Shown here: in pieces, positions 20,687 through 29,231 of the stretch | How the letters are laid out: each line of letters opens with the position of its first letter | How positions within the stretch are numbered: the first letter of the stretch is position 1 | Assembly (NCBI RefSeq): GCF_001427985.1 | Contig: NZ_LMSA01000002.1 | Coordinates: 1,356,811 to 1,420,810 of the forward strand | From: Knoellia sp. Soil729 | GTDB lineage: Bacteria > Actinomycetota > Actinomycetes > Actinomycetales > Dermatophilaceae | DNA length: 64,000 bases | Direction of reading: 5' to 3' | Notes under the pieces: generated by a model | What the model was told of the DNA's origin: nothing | The model's input: the letters and a program-made list of their open reading frames with translations, nothing else | The model's database searches: none | Made by a program: the position numbers and the translations under genes

Positions 20687-21300
20687 GACGGATGCTCGTC
20701 GCGGGTCACGACGGCCTGCTCGTCGAGTGCGAGGACCTCGAGGACGTCATGGCCCTGCACCGCTCTCTCGAGGCCTCGCGACCCGCCGGCGTCATCGACC
20801 TCGTTCCTGCCGCGCGCACGCTGCTCCTGACCTTCGACGCCACGACGAGCCGGTCGGACCTCGTCGCCGCGGTGACCCGGGCCGGAGCAGCGGAGGCGGG
20901 TCTTGCGCACCCCGTCCCGGAGGTGGTCATCGAGGTGACCTACGACGGCGAGGACCTCGCGGAGGTCGCCGAGCTGACCGGCATACCGGCCGACGAGGTG
21001 GTGCGGCGGCACCAGGCGGCCGACCACGTCGTCGCGTTCACCGGCTTCGCTCCCGGTTTCGCCTACATCGCCGGTGGCGACCCCGCTCTCGTCGTCCCTC
21101 GGCGGGACACTCCCCGCACTCGCGTGCCCGCGGGCTCGGTCGCTCTCGCAGGCGAGTTCACAGGAATCTACCCGCGTGAGGGGCCCGGCGGCTGGCAGCT
21201 CATCGGCCGCACCGACAGCGTGCTGTGGGATCTCCGTCGCGAGAACCCGGCCCTGCTCACGCCCGGTGCGCCCGTGCGCTTCACCGAGGCGGGGTCATGA
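20683..21300 (+). CDS. pxpB: 5-oxoprolinase subunit PxpB
   Basis: A 205-residue PxpB (KipI/allophanate hydrolase subunit 1 family). The signature [18 protein letters not shown] near residue 116 and [19 protein letters not shown] near 138 are typical. It forms a complex with PxpC inside the 5-oxoprolinase. Start and stop each overlap a neighbour by 4 bases (ATGA), so the three subunits are made in step. Older annotations call this family a sporulation kinase inhibitor, which does not fit this context. Confidence 0.94.
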   Translation: MRRMLVAGHDGLLVECEDLEDVMALHRSLEASRPAGVIDLVPAARTLLLTFDATTSRSDLVAAVTRAGAAEAGLAHPVPEVVIEVTYDGEDLAEVAELTGIPADEVVRRHQAADHVVAFTGFAPGFAYIAGGDPALVVPRRDTPRTRVPAGSVALAGEFTGIYPREGPGGWQLIGRTDSVLWDLRRENPALLTPGAPVRFTEAGS

Positions 21301-22154
21301 TCGAGGTGCTCAGGGCCGGGCCGCTCACGACGATGCAGGACCTCGGCCGGCCGGGGCTCGCCCATCTCGGCGTCGGGCGATCCGGCGCGGTCGACCGGCC
21401 GAGTCTGGGGCTGGCCAACCGGCTGGTCGGCAATGACGAGGGTGCGGCCGCGCTGGAGGTCACCTTCGGTGGGACGGCGTTGCGGGCCACCGGTCCGCTC
21501 ACCGTGGCGCTGACCGGTGCACCCTGCACCGTTCGCGTCAACGGCCGGGGGAGCGACATGTGTGCTCCCCTCTCGCTCGCCGCCGGGGACGTGCTCGAGC
21601 TCGGTATGCCGTCACGCGGGGTGCGCACCTATCTCGCCGTACGTGGTGGGTTCGAGTGCGAGCTCGTGCTCGGGTCCGCCGCCACGGACCTCCTGTCCGG
21701 CCTGGGCCCGACGCCGGTGCGCGACGGCGACCTCCTTGTCGTGGGGCGGGCGTGCACCGCGCAGCCCGGTGTGGACGTGGCTCCGGTGCGGCAGCTGCCC
21801 GACGAGCCGGTGCTGCGGGTCGTGCCCGGGCCCCGTGTGGACTGGTTCGCCCCCGATGCGTTGATGGTGCTCGGCCGCAGTCGCCACGAGGTGACCTCGT
21901 CCTCCGACCGCATCGGCGTTCGGCTGGACGGGCCCGTGCTCGAGCGCTCGCGCACGGACGAGCTGCCGTCCGAGGGCATGGTCGAGGGCTCGGTGCAGGT
22001 CCCGCCCGATGGGCACCCGGTCGTGTTCCTGGCGGACCATCCCGTGACCGGTGGGTACCCGGTCATCGCGGTCCTCCACCCCGACGACATCGCCGTGGCC
22101 GCCCAGCTGCGACCCGGTCAGGCGGTGCGCTTCGACGTCCGTCCACCGATCTGA
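21297..22154 (+). CDS. pxpC: 5-oxoprolinase subunit PxpC
   Basis: A 285-residue PxpC (KipA/allophanate hydrolase subunit 2, biotin-dependent carboxyltransferase-like). Typical segments are TTMQDLGRPGLAHLGVGRSG at residues 11-30, MPSRGVRTYLAVRGGF near 102 and the C-terminal VFLADHPVTGGYPVIA near 243. It completes the ATP-dependent oxoprolinase. The operon pxpABC appears to end here; the next gene is convergent. Confidence 0.94.
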   Translation: MIEVLRAGPLTTMQDLGRPGLAHLGVGRSGAVDRPSLGLANRLVGNDEGAAALEVTFGGTALRATGPLTVALTGAPCTVRVNGRGSDMCAPLSLAAGDVLELGMPSRGVRTYLAVRGGFECELVLGSAATDLLSGLGPTPVRDGDLLVVGRACTAQPGVDVAPVRQLPDEPVLRVVPGPRVDWFAPDALMVLGRSRHEVTSSSDRIGVRLDGPVLERSRTDELPSEGMVEGSVQVPPDGHPVVFLADHPVTGGYPVIAVLHPDDIAVAAQLRPGQAVRFDVRPPI

Positions 22155-22227
22155 GCTCAATGGCGGACCCGGACGTGACCCCCTGGTCGAGAGGGGCACG
22201 TCCGGGCGATCCTCCGGCGGTGGCTCG

Positions 22228-24420
22228 TCAGCCGGCGGGGGCGGAAGCGGCGGGGAAGCGCTCCCACACCCGGTGCAGCGCGAGCTGCTCGGCGAGTTTC
22301 TGGGCCAGAGCAGCCCCATCCGACTCGCTCGTGATGCCAGCACCGTCCGTGGGGACGCCGGCCGCCGCAAGGACGTCCGCGCCGGCCTCGCCCAGTAGCC
22401 CGATGGCCTTGCTGTGCCGCCAGACCTCCGACACCATGACCGGGATCCTGGGGTCGACGCTCGCGCCCTTGGGGGAGGCGGCCCCCGCCCGTGCGTCCAC
22501 CCCGACCACGGCGTCGGGCGTGGGTGGCAGCGCACCGGCGATCACGATGGCGTCGTACTCGAACGAGCGGGCGGTCGCCCACGTGCGGTCGGCGGTGAGG
22601 TCCCCGACGGCACCCCCGTGGGGCGCGACGACGAACGGCATGAGACCAAGCCCGGTGGCGGCTTCCACGAAGGCCCCGACCGTGGCGGTGTCACTGTCGT
22701 CGTCCACCACCACGCCGACCTTGCGGCCGGCGACGGGGAAGGGCGTGCCGATCTGGGAGAGGGCTGGGCTGGGCTTGACGTCCGCGTGCTCGACCGTCGG
22801 CTCGGGGGCGGGCAGACCGAGCGCCTGAGCCACGCGGGAGCACAGGTCGGCATCGATGTTGGCCAGGCACTGCAGCTGGCGCTCGCGCACGGCCTGCTCG
22901 TAGCACTTGCCGAGCTCGAAGGAGTAGGCCCCGACGATGTGGTCCTGCTCCACCGGCGTCATCGAGTGGTAGAACAACCGCGCCTGCGAGAAGTGGTCAT
23001 CGAAGGAGCGGGCGAGCGCACGCTCCTTCACGCCCTCGACGACGACGGCGGGCACCTCCACGTAGCCACCCACGTCGGCGCCGGCCTCGAAGGGGCACCC
23101 GCCGTCGAGGGAGTTCGGGCGGTAGGGCGCGACGCCGGCGTGGACGGCGTGCTGGTGGAACCCGTCGCGCAGCATGTCGTTGACCGGGGCGTGCGGCCGG
23201 TTGATCGGCAGCTGTTCGAAGTTGGGCCCGCCCAGACGCGTGAGCTGGGTGTCGACGTAGGAGAACAACCGGACCTGCAAGAGCGGGTCGTTGGTCACGT
23301 CGATGCCGGGCACCAGGTGCCCGACGTGGAAGGCGACCTGCTCGGTTTCGGCGAAGAAGTTCGTCGGGTTGGCGAACAGCGTCATCAGTCCGATGGGCTG
23401 CACCGGGGCCAGCTCCTCGGGGACGAGCTTCGTCGGGTCCAGCAGGTCGATGCCCTCGAAGGTCTCCTCCGGGGTGTCGGGGAAGGTCTGGATCCCGAGC
23501 TCCCACTGCGGGAAGTTGCCGGCCTCGATCGCGTCAGCGAGATCGCGACGGTGGAAGTCCGGGTCGCCGCCCGCGGTGAGCTGAGCCTCCTCCCAGACGA
23601 GGGAGTGCACGCCCTGCTTGGGCTTCCAGTGGAACTTCACGAGCGTCGTCTCCCCGGCCTCGTTGACGAGCCGGAAGGTGTGGACCCCGAAGCCCTCCAT
23701 GGTGCGGTAGGACGCCTGGATGCCGCGGTCGGACATGTTCCACATGGTGTGGTGCTGGGCCTCGGTGTGCAGGCTGACGAAGTCCCAGAAGGTGTCATGG
23801 GCCGACTGCGCCTGCGGGATCTCGCGGTCAGGGTGCGGTTTCGCCGCGTGGACGATGTCGGGGAACTTGATCCCGTCCTGGATGAAGAAGACCGGCATGT
23901 TGTTGCCGACCAGGTCGAAGGTGCCCTCTTGCGTGTAGAACTTCACCGCGAAACCGCGGGTGTCGCGCACGGTGTCGGCCGAGCCACGCGACCCGAGGAC
24001 CGTCGAGAACCGGACGAACACGGGGGTCTCGACCTCGGCCGACAGGAACGCGGCTCGGGTCACCGAGGAGGCCTTGCCGTAGCCCCGGAAGACGCCGTGG
24101 GCTCCGGCTCCACGGGCGTGCACGACCCGCTCAGGGATGCGCTCGTGGTCGAAGTGGGTGATCTTCTCGCGCAGGTGGTGGTCCTGCAGCAGGGTGGGTC
24201 CACGGGTGCCGGCCCTGAGCGAGTGGTCGGTGTCCGGGAGGCGCACGCCGCCGGCGGTCGTGAGGTAGGCGCCTGACTGGCTGCGAGCCGTCGGCGGAGC
24301 GCCGGTCGGCTTGCCCGTGGCGCTGACGGTCTCCGGTGCGGCCTGGTCGGGCGCCGGCGGGAACGGCTCGTGCGGGGTCGTCGGCTCCTCCACGGTGGGC
24401 GGGGTCTTCGGTTCTTCCAC
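22228..24420 (-). CDS. katE: Large-subunit catalase (clade 2) with C-terminal DJ-1/PfpI domain
   Basis: A 730-residue catalase that breaks hydrogen peroxide to water and oxygen. The essential histidine is in RVVHARGAGAHGVF, the distal asparagine in DLVGNNMPVFF and the haem-ligand tyrosine in RLFSYVDTQLTRLG. Residues after about 570 form the extra flavodoxin/DJ-1-like domain (KVGVVVDDDSDTATVGAF, AIVIAGALPP) typical of HPII. The GTG at 24420 has AGGAG 7 nt upstream; longer in-frame starts exist but lack one. The N-terminal 50 residues are proline- and threonine-rich, as in HPII-like enzymes. Confidence 0.94.
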   Translation of the reverse strand: MEEPKTPPTVEEPTTPHEPFPPAPDQAAPETVSATGKPTGAPPTARSQSGAYLTTAGGVRLPDTDHSLRAGTRGPTLLQDHHLREKITHFDHERIPERVVHARGAGAHGVFRGYGKASSVTRAAFLSAEVETPVFVRFSTVLGSRGSADTVRDTRGFAVKFYTQEGTFDLVGNNMPVFFIQDGIKFPDIVHAAKPHPDREIPQAQSAHDTFWDFVSLHTEAQHHTMWNMSDRGIQASYRTMEGFGVHTFRLVNEAGETTLVKFHWKPKQGVHSLVWEEAQLTAGGDPDFHRRDLADAIEAGNFPQWELGIQTFPDTPEETFEGIDLLDPTKLVPEELAPVQPIGLMTLFANPTNFFAETEQVAFHVGHLVPGIDVTNDPLLQVRLFSYVDTQLTRLGGPNFEQLPINRPHAPVNDMLRDGFHQHAVHAGVAPYRPNSLDGGCPFEAGADVGGYVEVPAVVVEGVKERALARSFDDHFSQARLFYHSMTPVEQDHIVGAYSFELGKCYEQAVRERQLQCLANIDADLCSRVAQALGLPAPEPTVEHADVKPSPALSQIGTPFPVAGRKVGVVVDDDSDTATVGAFVEAATGLGLMPFVVAPHGGAVGDLTADRTWATARSFEYDAIVIAGALPPTPDAVVGVDARAGAASPKGASVDPRIPVMVSEVWRHSKAIGLLGEAGADVLAAAGVPTDGAGITSESDGAALAQKLAEQLALHRVWERFPAASAPAG

Positions 24421-24548
24421 GGTGCTGCTCCTGTCGTCGGTGTGGGCACAGGCGACCGCCATCGCTGCGGATCGGCGGGAGGGGTGCACCCGTCCCTTAC
24501 CCAGCAGGCGGGCCGGGAACCTCCGTGCCGCGCCCATAGGCTCACCGG

Positions 24549-24926
24549 ATGACCACCGTCGCGTTCGTCCTGGCCGGTCTCGCGGGCCTCATCCACGTCT
24601 ACATCTTCCGCCTCGAGTCCCTGGCGTGGACCGCCCCGGCGACGCGTGCCGTCTTCGGCACGTCGCCGGAGCAGGCCGAGGTCACCAAGCCGATGGCCTA
24701 CAACCAGGGCTTCTACAACCTCTTCCTCGCGGTCATCGCCGCCATCGGCATCGTCGTGGGCATCAGCGGGTCCGACGACGTCTCCGCTGCCCTCCTGTAC
24801 TCCGCCTGCGGCTCCATGGTGGCGGCCGCGCTCGTCCTCGTGACCAGCGATCGGAGCAAGCTGCGCCCCGCCCTCATCCAGGGGCTGGCGCCGGCCCTCG
24901 CGATCGTCGCCCTGGCGCTGGGCTGA
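24549..24926 (+). CDS. DUF1304 membrane protein
   Basis: A 125-residue membrane protein with about four hydrophobic segments (VAFVLAGLAGLIHVYIF at the start, FLAVIAAIGIVVGI near 60, LLYSACGSMVAAALVLV near 80, LAPALAIVALALG at the end). The motif NQGFYNLFLA near 52 is the hallmark of DUF1304, whose function is unknown. The ATG at 24549 is 6 nt after TAGGCT, suggesting a leaderless mRNA divergent from the catalase gene. Confidence 0.88.
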   Translation: MTTVAFVLAGLAGLIHVYIFRLESLAWTAPATRAVFGTSPEQAEVTKPMAYNQGFYNLFLAVIAAIGIVVGISGSDDVSAALLYSACGSMVAAALVLVTSDRSKLRPALIQGLAPALAIVALALG

Positions 24927-24949
24927 CCACGGCGGAGTAGCGTCGAGCC

Positions 24950-25234
24950 ATGCCCGAGCTCTCGACCTTCACGGAGTTCGAGGACCTCGACCCGACGGTG
25001 CCTGCGTCCGGTCCAGGCTGCGCCGAATGCACCGAGGCACAGGGGTGGTGGGTGCACCTGCGCCGTTGCGCGGCCTGCGGGCACGTCGGCTGCTGCGACA
25101 GCTCACCCGGCCAGCACGCGACTGCGCACTACCGGCAGACCGGCCACCCGATCATCGCGAGCTTCCCGTGGGCGCGTCCCCGAGAACTGGCGCGATCTCA
25201 TCTCCACCTGAGCGGACGGCATACACCACCATGA
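24950..25234 (+). CDS. UBP-type zinc-finger protein
   Basis: A 94-residue protein made almost entirely of a UBP zinc finger: CAECTEAQGWWVHLRRCAACGHVGCCD near residues 24-50 read in two halves, then HATAHYRQTGHPII. In eukaryotes the domain binds the ubiquitin C-terminus; in actinobacteria such small proteins have no known partner. The ATG at 24950 is 6 nt after TAGCGT. It overlaps the following F420-type oxidoreductase by 4 bases. The C-terminal codons carry one octamer CGGCATAC. Confidence 0.85.
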   Translation: MPELSTFTEFEDLDPTVPASGPGCAECTEAQGWWVHLRRCAACGHVGCCDSSPGQHATAHYRQTGHPIIASFPWARPRELARSHLHLSGRHTPP

Positions 25235-25644
25235 CTGACGCCACGAGAACGATCGGCGAGCAGCGGTACGTCGAGCTGACGACGTTCCGGCGCAACGGTT
25301 CGCCGGTCTCCACGCCCGTCTGGATCGCACCGGACGGCGACGACCTCCTCGTCGTGACCCTCGACGACACCGGCAAGACCAAGCGTCTCGCCCACACCGC
25401 GCGCGTCGAGCTGCGTCCGTGCACCGTGCGCGGCACTGTCGCGCCCAACGCTCCGCGGTATGCCGGCCGGGCCAGCGTGCACCGCGACGCTGCGGCCATT
25501 GCGCGGGTGAAGAAGGCCGTCGGCGCGAAGTACGGCTGGTGGTACCGCGCCCTCACCGTGGTCGAGCCGGCGCTCGACCTGCTGCCCGGGCGCAAGCCCA
25601 GAGCAGCCGTCGTGATCACTGGCCTCGTGCTGCTCGCGTCCTGA
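25231..25644 (+). CDS. PPOX-class F420-dependent oxidoreductase
   Basis: A 137-residue split beta-barrel protein. RYVELTTFRRNGSPVSTPVWI at the start and the segment LVVTLDDTGKTKRLAHTARVEL (read in two halves) match the Rv1155/PPOX group, which uses coenzyme F420 or FMN. The substrate is unknown. The ATG at 25231 overlaps the UBP-finger gene stop. Its 3' end overlaps the convergent SRPBCC gene by 29 bases, an unusually long convergent overlap. Confidence 0.85.
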   Translation: MTDATRTIGEQRYVELTTFRRNGSPVSTPVWIAPDGDDLLVVTLDDTGKTKRLAHTARVELRPCTVRGTVAPNAPRYAGRASVHRDAAAIARVKKAVGAKYGWWYRALTVVEPALDLLPGRKPRAAVVITGLVLLAS

Positions 25645-26098
25645 GCTCCTTCTCGATCGACCGCGAGAAGCCGGATCCCATGGCCGCGAGGACGCCCTGC
25701 ATCGTCGCCTGGATGGCCGGCTTCGCCAGGCGGGGGAAGGGCAGGTCCACGGTGACGGCGAGCTCGATCCGCAGGTGGGTCGACGCCTTCCCCTGAGCGT
25801 CGCTGAGGTCGTAGCGGCCCTCGGTCCCGGCCCGCTCGTCACCGCGAGGGCTGTGGGAGAAGCTGATGCGTGACTTCGGGTCGTAGGACATCGCTTCGGT
25901 GAAGCCCAGCTCGAACGACTGGCCCAGGACGGCGATCCTGGCGAGCTGCCAGTGCCACAGGTCACCCTCGGCGGTGATCGAGCGGACCATCGGGGTCAGC
26001 TTCGCCACCGTCGCCGGGTCGGTGAGGACCTCCCACACGAGGTCACGTGGGTGGTCGACCGTCGCCTCGGACGTCTTCTTCGCGCTGAAGGACGCCAT
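25616..26098 (-). CDS. SRPBCC-family protein
   Basis: A 160-residue polyketide cyclase/START-like protein. EATVDHPRDLVWEVLTDPATVAKLTPMV, read in two halves at residues 11-38, is the usual N-terminus of this ligand-binding fold, and the amphipathic C-terminal helix (AIQATMQGVLAAMGSGF) closes the cavity. The ligand is unknown. The ATG at 26098 was chosen because it begins at the conserved fold. It overlaps the convergent gene at its 3' end. Confidence 0.85.
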   Translation of the reverse strand: MASFSAKKTSEATVDHPRDLVWEVLTDPATVAKLTPMVRSITAEGDLWHWQLARIAVLGQSFELGFTEAMSYDPKSRISFSHSPRGDERAGTEGRYDLSDAQGKASTHLRIELAVTVDLPFPRLAKPAIQATMQGVLAAMGSGFSRSIEKELRTRAARGQ

Positions 26099-26328
26099 GT
26101 CAGTGGCCCGAGGGCGAGTCGAGGATGGCAACGCACGTGCCACCGGGCACGGGGCTGCCGGGCACTGGGACGAGGTGAGGCATCACGGGTCCAGCCTCTC
26201 ACCCGCGCTGGCTTCCCGCGTGCGAAGTGGCCATGCGCGCGGGTGGGCCGGGCGCCTCGCCACCGGGAACCCGCCGGAGATGGCAGGGTGCTGGGAGGGG
26301 CCTGACGGGGGCCGGAGGGAGGACAGTC

Positions 26329-27586
26329 GTGGAGCTACCCGCACCGCAGTCATGGTGGATGGACACCGCACCGGGACCGGACCGCTCGGGACGTCCGCTC
26401 CCCACGACGGCTGACGTCGTCATCGTCGGTGCCGGGATCGCCGGACTCACCGCCGCCCACGAGCTCGTCCTCGGCGGCCGCAGCGTGCTCGTGCTCGAGG
26501 CCGCCCAGGTCGCGAGCGGGGTCAGCGGCCAATGCGGCGCCCGACCTCCCGGTCCCGGTCGCGGTGGTGGCGCGGATGGCGAACCAGGCGCAGTTCCACC
26601 CTCGTCGGTGGCTGCTCCACCTCGCCGAGGGCATCGAGCGCGCCGGCGGGGTCATCGTCGAGGGCTGCCGTGTCACCGAAGTGGAGGGTCAGGGGCGCAC
26701 GGTCGTGGTGGGCGACCAGCGGGTGGAGGCCAACGGCGTCGTCATCGCCACCCATTTCCCGATCCCGGACCGGGGCGGGTTCTTCGCGCGCCTGGAACCC
26801 GAGCGCGACCTGGTCGTCAGCGGACCGGTGGACGCAGCGCAGGCCCCGCACGCGGCATACCTCTGCACGAGCGAGTCGCGCTCCGTGCGGACGGTGCCGG
26901 ACGGCAACGGCGGACGGCGCATCCTCGTGGGTGGTGAGAACTACCGCACGGGAACCACGAGCGACGTGCAGAGCCGGTATGCCGCGCTCGCGGACTTCGC
27001 GTCGACGCACTTCGGCGTCACCGACATCACCCACCGGTGGTCGGCGCACGACCTCGTGACCCCTGACGGCGTCCCCCTCGTGGGGCCGTTGCTGCCCGGC
27101 GCGCAGCACCTCTGGGTGGCGGCCGGCTTCAGCCTGTGGGGCATGACCGGCGGTACGGCGGGCGGACGGCTCGTCGCCGACCTCATCCTGGGCCGTGCCG
27201 ACGAGCACTGGGCTGCTCTCTGCGACCCGGGCCGCCTCGGCCTCGACCAGGTCCCGGGGGTCGCCAAGGACAACGCCGTCGTGGCCCGGCACCTCCTGGG
27301 CGACATCGCCGCTGCGGCACTGCGTGACGGTTCCTCGAGCTCACTGGTGCCGGGCGAGTCCCGCGTCGGGCGGGTCGGTGGCCGGTTGGTGGCGTCCTAC
27401 TGCGACGAGGTTGGTCAGGTGCACTCCGTCAGCGCACACTGCACCCACCTCGGGTGCGTGGTGGCGTTCAACGACGCCGAGCGTTCCCGGGACTGCCCCT
27501 GCCACGGGTCGCGCTTCGCGCTCGACGGCTCGGTGCTGCACGGGCCGGCCACCGAGCCGCTGCAGGCGAGTACGCAGGATCTCTGA
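26329..27586 (+). pseudogene. FAD-dependent oxidoreductase with C-terminal Rieske domain, broken by an internal deletion
   Basis: The N-terminal part reads in one frame from a GTG at 26329 (GGAGG at good spacing): VVIVGAGIAGLTAAHELVLGG is the FAD-binding motif. After GVSGQ, near 26530, similarity continues only in the +1 frame as APDLPVPVAVVARMANQAQF through to 27586. Intact relatives (DadA/YhfW-like oxidases with Rieske tail) have some 85-95 residues between these points, so a segment of roughly 260 bases is missing and the frame is shifted. The C-terminal Rieske motif is intact: CTHLGC near 27440 and CPCHGSRF near 27497. The product cannot be functional unless the reading is an assembly error. 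Confidence 0.78.
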
Positions 27587-27689
27587 CCCCTGGTGGTGCC
27601 TCGTCCTGCCGAGGTGATGTCGCGCAATGGGGAAGTTTGCGGCAGTGGGTACCCAGCAGTAGCCATCGCGTTCCGAAGTGGGGAGAACC

Positions 27690-27735
27690 GGGGGACATCG
27701 CGTGGGAGTCCTGTGGAACGGCGCTCCGTAGCGTT
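27690..27735 (+). promoter_or_regulatory. Upstream box array of the TasA-like gene (copy 1)
   Basis: GGGGGAC (27690-27696), 16 bases, GTGGA (27713-27717), 11 bases, TAGCGTT (27729-27735); the last contains a TAnnnT -10-like hexamer. The same boxes with nearly the same spacing occur at 29127-29171 before the Ig-repeat gene, at almost the same distance from the start codon (59 bases here). A shared promoter or activator site is likely. Confidence 0.55.
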
Positions 27736-27794
27736 CTTCTAATCAACCCCACGGCATCGGGATCACCCCGATCGACTCGATCCAGGAGAACGAC

Positions 27795-28349
27795 ATGAGC
27801 ATCAGCCGCACCAAGAAGATCCTCGTCCCGCTCGCCACCCTCACCATCGCCGGCGCCATCGCCGTCGGTTCCGGTGCGACCTTCACCTCCACCTCGGGCA
27901 ACACCATCAGCACCGTCACCGCCGGCTCGCTGACGCAGTCGAACTCCAAGGACAAGGCCGCGATCTTCAACCTCACCAACATGAAGCCGGGCGACACCGT
28001 CATCGGCTCGGTCACCATCACCAACACGGGCACCCTCCCGGCCGACTTCGGCTTCACCGAGCTCTCCTCGGCCAACACGTTCGGTGACAAGACCACCGGT
28101 GACAACTACCTCAAGCTCGCCATCACCAACGTCACGACCAACAAGCTGGTCTGGTCCGGCAACTTCGGCGCCCTCGTCGACGGTGCGGCCAACACCCTCG
28201 GTGAGTTCCTCCCCGGTGCCGCGAACACCTACCGCTTCACGGTCACCCTTGACGCGGCCACCCCCAACACCGAGCAGAACAAGACGGCCAACGCCACGTT
28301 CCAGTGGGACTCGGTCCAGCAGAGCGCGAAGACCTTCGACCAGTCCTGA
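27795..28349 (+). CDS. TasA/camelysin-like secreted protein
   Basis: A 184-residue exported protein. The N-terminus has basic residues and a hydrophobic core (KKILVPLATLTIAGAIAVG) followed by SGATFTSTSGNT, the SipW-type processing region. The mature part is rich in Thr, Asn and Ala (NMKPGDTVIGSVTITNTGTL) and has the beta-sandwich pattern of the CalY/TasA family, which forms extracellular fibres in Bacillus. A SipW-type peptidase is the next gene. CAGGAG precedes the ATG at 27795. No cysteines are visible. Fibre formation here is inference. Confidence 0.82.
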   Translation: MSISRTKKILVPLATLTIAGAIAVGSGATFTSTSGNTISTVTAGSLTQSNSKDKAAIFNLTNMKPGDTVIGSVTITNTGTLPADFGFTELSSANTFGDKTTGDNYLKLAITNVTTNKLVWSGNFGALVDGAANTLGEFLPGAANTYRFTVTLDAATPNTEQNKTANATFQWDSVQQSAKTFDQS

Positions 28350-28371
28350 CTCCTGAGTCCTGACTCCTGAG
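28344..28371 (+). repeat. Tandem 14-base duplication over a stop codon
   Basis: TCCTGACTCCTGAG occurs twice in direct succession (28344-28357 and 28358-28371). The first copy contains the TGA of the TasA-like gene. It looks like replication slippage just before the terminator. Confidence 0.85.
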
Positions 28372-28392
28372 CACGATCGATTCCCGGGTTGA

Positions 28393-28421
28393 GGCAGGGC
28401 GTCCGCACCGGACGCCCTGCC
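28393..28421. terminator. Hairpin terminator after the TasA-like gene
   Basis: GGCAGGGCGTCC (28393-28404) pairs perfectly with GGACGCCCTGCC (28410-28421) around a 5-base loop. No T-tract follows. It probably limits read-through from the TasA-like gene into the signal peptidase gene, keeping the structural protein in excess. Confidence 0.8.
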
Positions 28422-28502
28422 ACCGGCCCAGCTGCCCCACCGCTTCACCGCTTCACCGCTAGGCCGCTACACCGCCCGCCCCACCACCGAAGGAGCCTTC
28501 AG

Positions 28503-29081
28503 ATGCACCGCTTCGTCCAGACCGCCCGCCGCTGCGTGCGAGTGCTCGGCTCCATCCTCCTGCTCGTCACCACCCTGGCCGGCCTCGCCTACGTCGTCCC
28601 CGGGCTGCTGGGCTACCAGCACTACGTCATCACCGGCGGTTCCATGTCGGGCACGATCGAGCGTGGCTCGGTCGTCTTCGAGAAGCCCGTCCCCGTCAAG
28701 GACCTCGTCATCGGGGACGTCATCACCTACCTGCCTCCGCCGGCCAGCGGCGTCTCGACGCTCGTGACCCACCGCATCATCACGAAGGCGCCCGGCAAGG
28801 ACGGCAGCACCGTCTTCGGCACCCAGGGTGACGCCAACCCCGATCCCGACCCGTGGAGCTTCAGCCTGGCCTCGGGGGACCAGCCGGTCGTGGCGCAGGC
28901 CGTCCCCTACGTCGGCTACGGCTTCATCGCCCTGGCCAACCCGCAGGTGCGGATGCTCGTCATCGGCGTGCCCGCGGGCGTCATCGCTCTCATCGCCCTG
29001 CGCGACCTCCTCCTTGCCCTGCGACCGGCTCAGGGCCGGCGTTCCCCGGGCCGCCGCAGCGGCGCCCCTGCCCACCCCTGA
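28503..29081 (+). CDS. sipW: Signal peptidase I, SipW type
   Basis: A 192-residue membrane-anchored signal peptidase of the ER-like SipW class. The first transmembrane helix is near residues 14-38; the catalytic serine is S47 in GGSMSGTI and the histidine that replaces the usual lysine is H90 in TLVTHRII. A second membrane segment lies near residues 160-178 (MLVIGVPAGVIALIAL). Family members process TasA-like precursors. The ATG at 28503 has AAGGAG about 8 nt upstream. Its place between two likely substrates is strong context. Confidence 0.92.
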   Translation: MHRFVQTARRCVRVLGSILLLVTTLAGLAYVVPGLLGYQHYVITGGSMSGTIERGSVVFEKPVPVKDLVIGDVITYLPPPASGVSTLVTHRIITKAPGKDGSTVFGTQGDANPDPDPWSFSLASGDQPVVAQAVPYVGYGFIALANPQVRMLVIGVPAGVIALIALRDLLLALRPAQGRRSPGRRSGAPAHP

Positions 29082-29126
29082 CCTGCCCCCCGGGTTCGGA
29101 TCGCCGTAGCAAAGCGGGCAACTTCT

Positions 29127-29171
29127 GGGGGACTTCCGTGGAAGAGCAGTGGAGCCCTTCGAACTAGCGTT
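29127..29171 (+). promoter_or_regulatory. Upstream box array of the Ig-repeat gene (copy 2)
   Basis: GGGGGAC (29127-29133), 15 bases, GTGGA (29149-29153), 11 bases, TAGCGTT (29165-29171). It matches copy 1 at 27690 in order, spacing and distance to the start codon (60 bases to the ATG at 29232). Confidence 0.55.
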
Positions 29172-29231
29172 GAGCACAACGCCAGAGCTCCTGCCACCAC
29201 CACCGACGAACCACAGAAGGAGGACACCGTG

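Noticed and set aside
28439-28470. Short CTTCACCG-type repeats as a regulatory array
   Set aside because: Three partial copies of a GC-rich 8-mer, best explained by slippage; no symmetry or conserved spacing.
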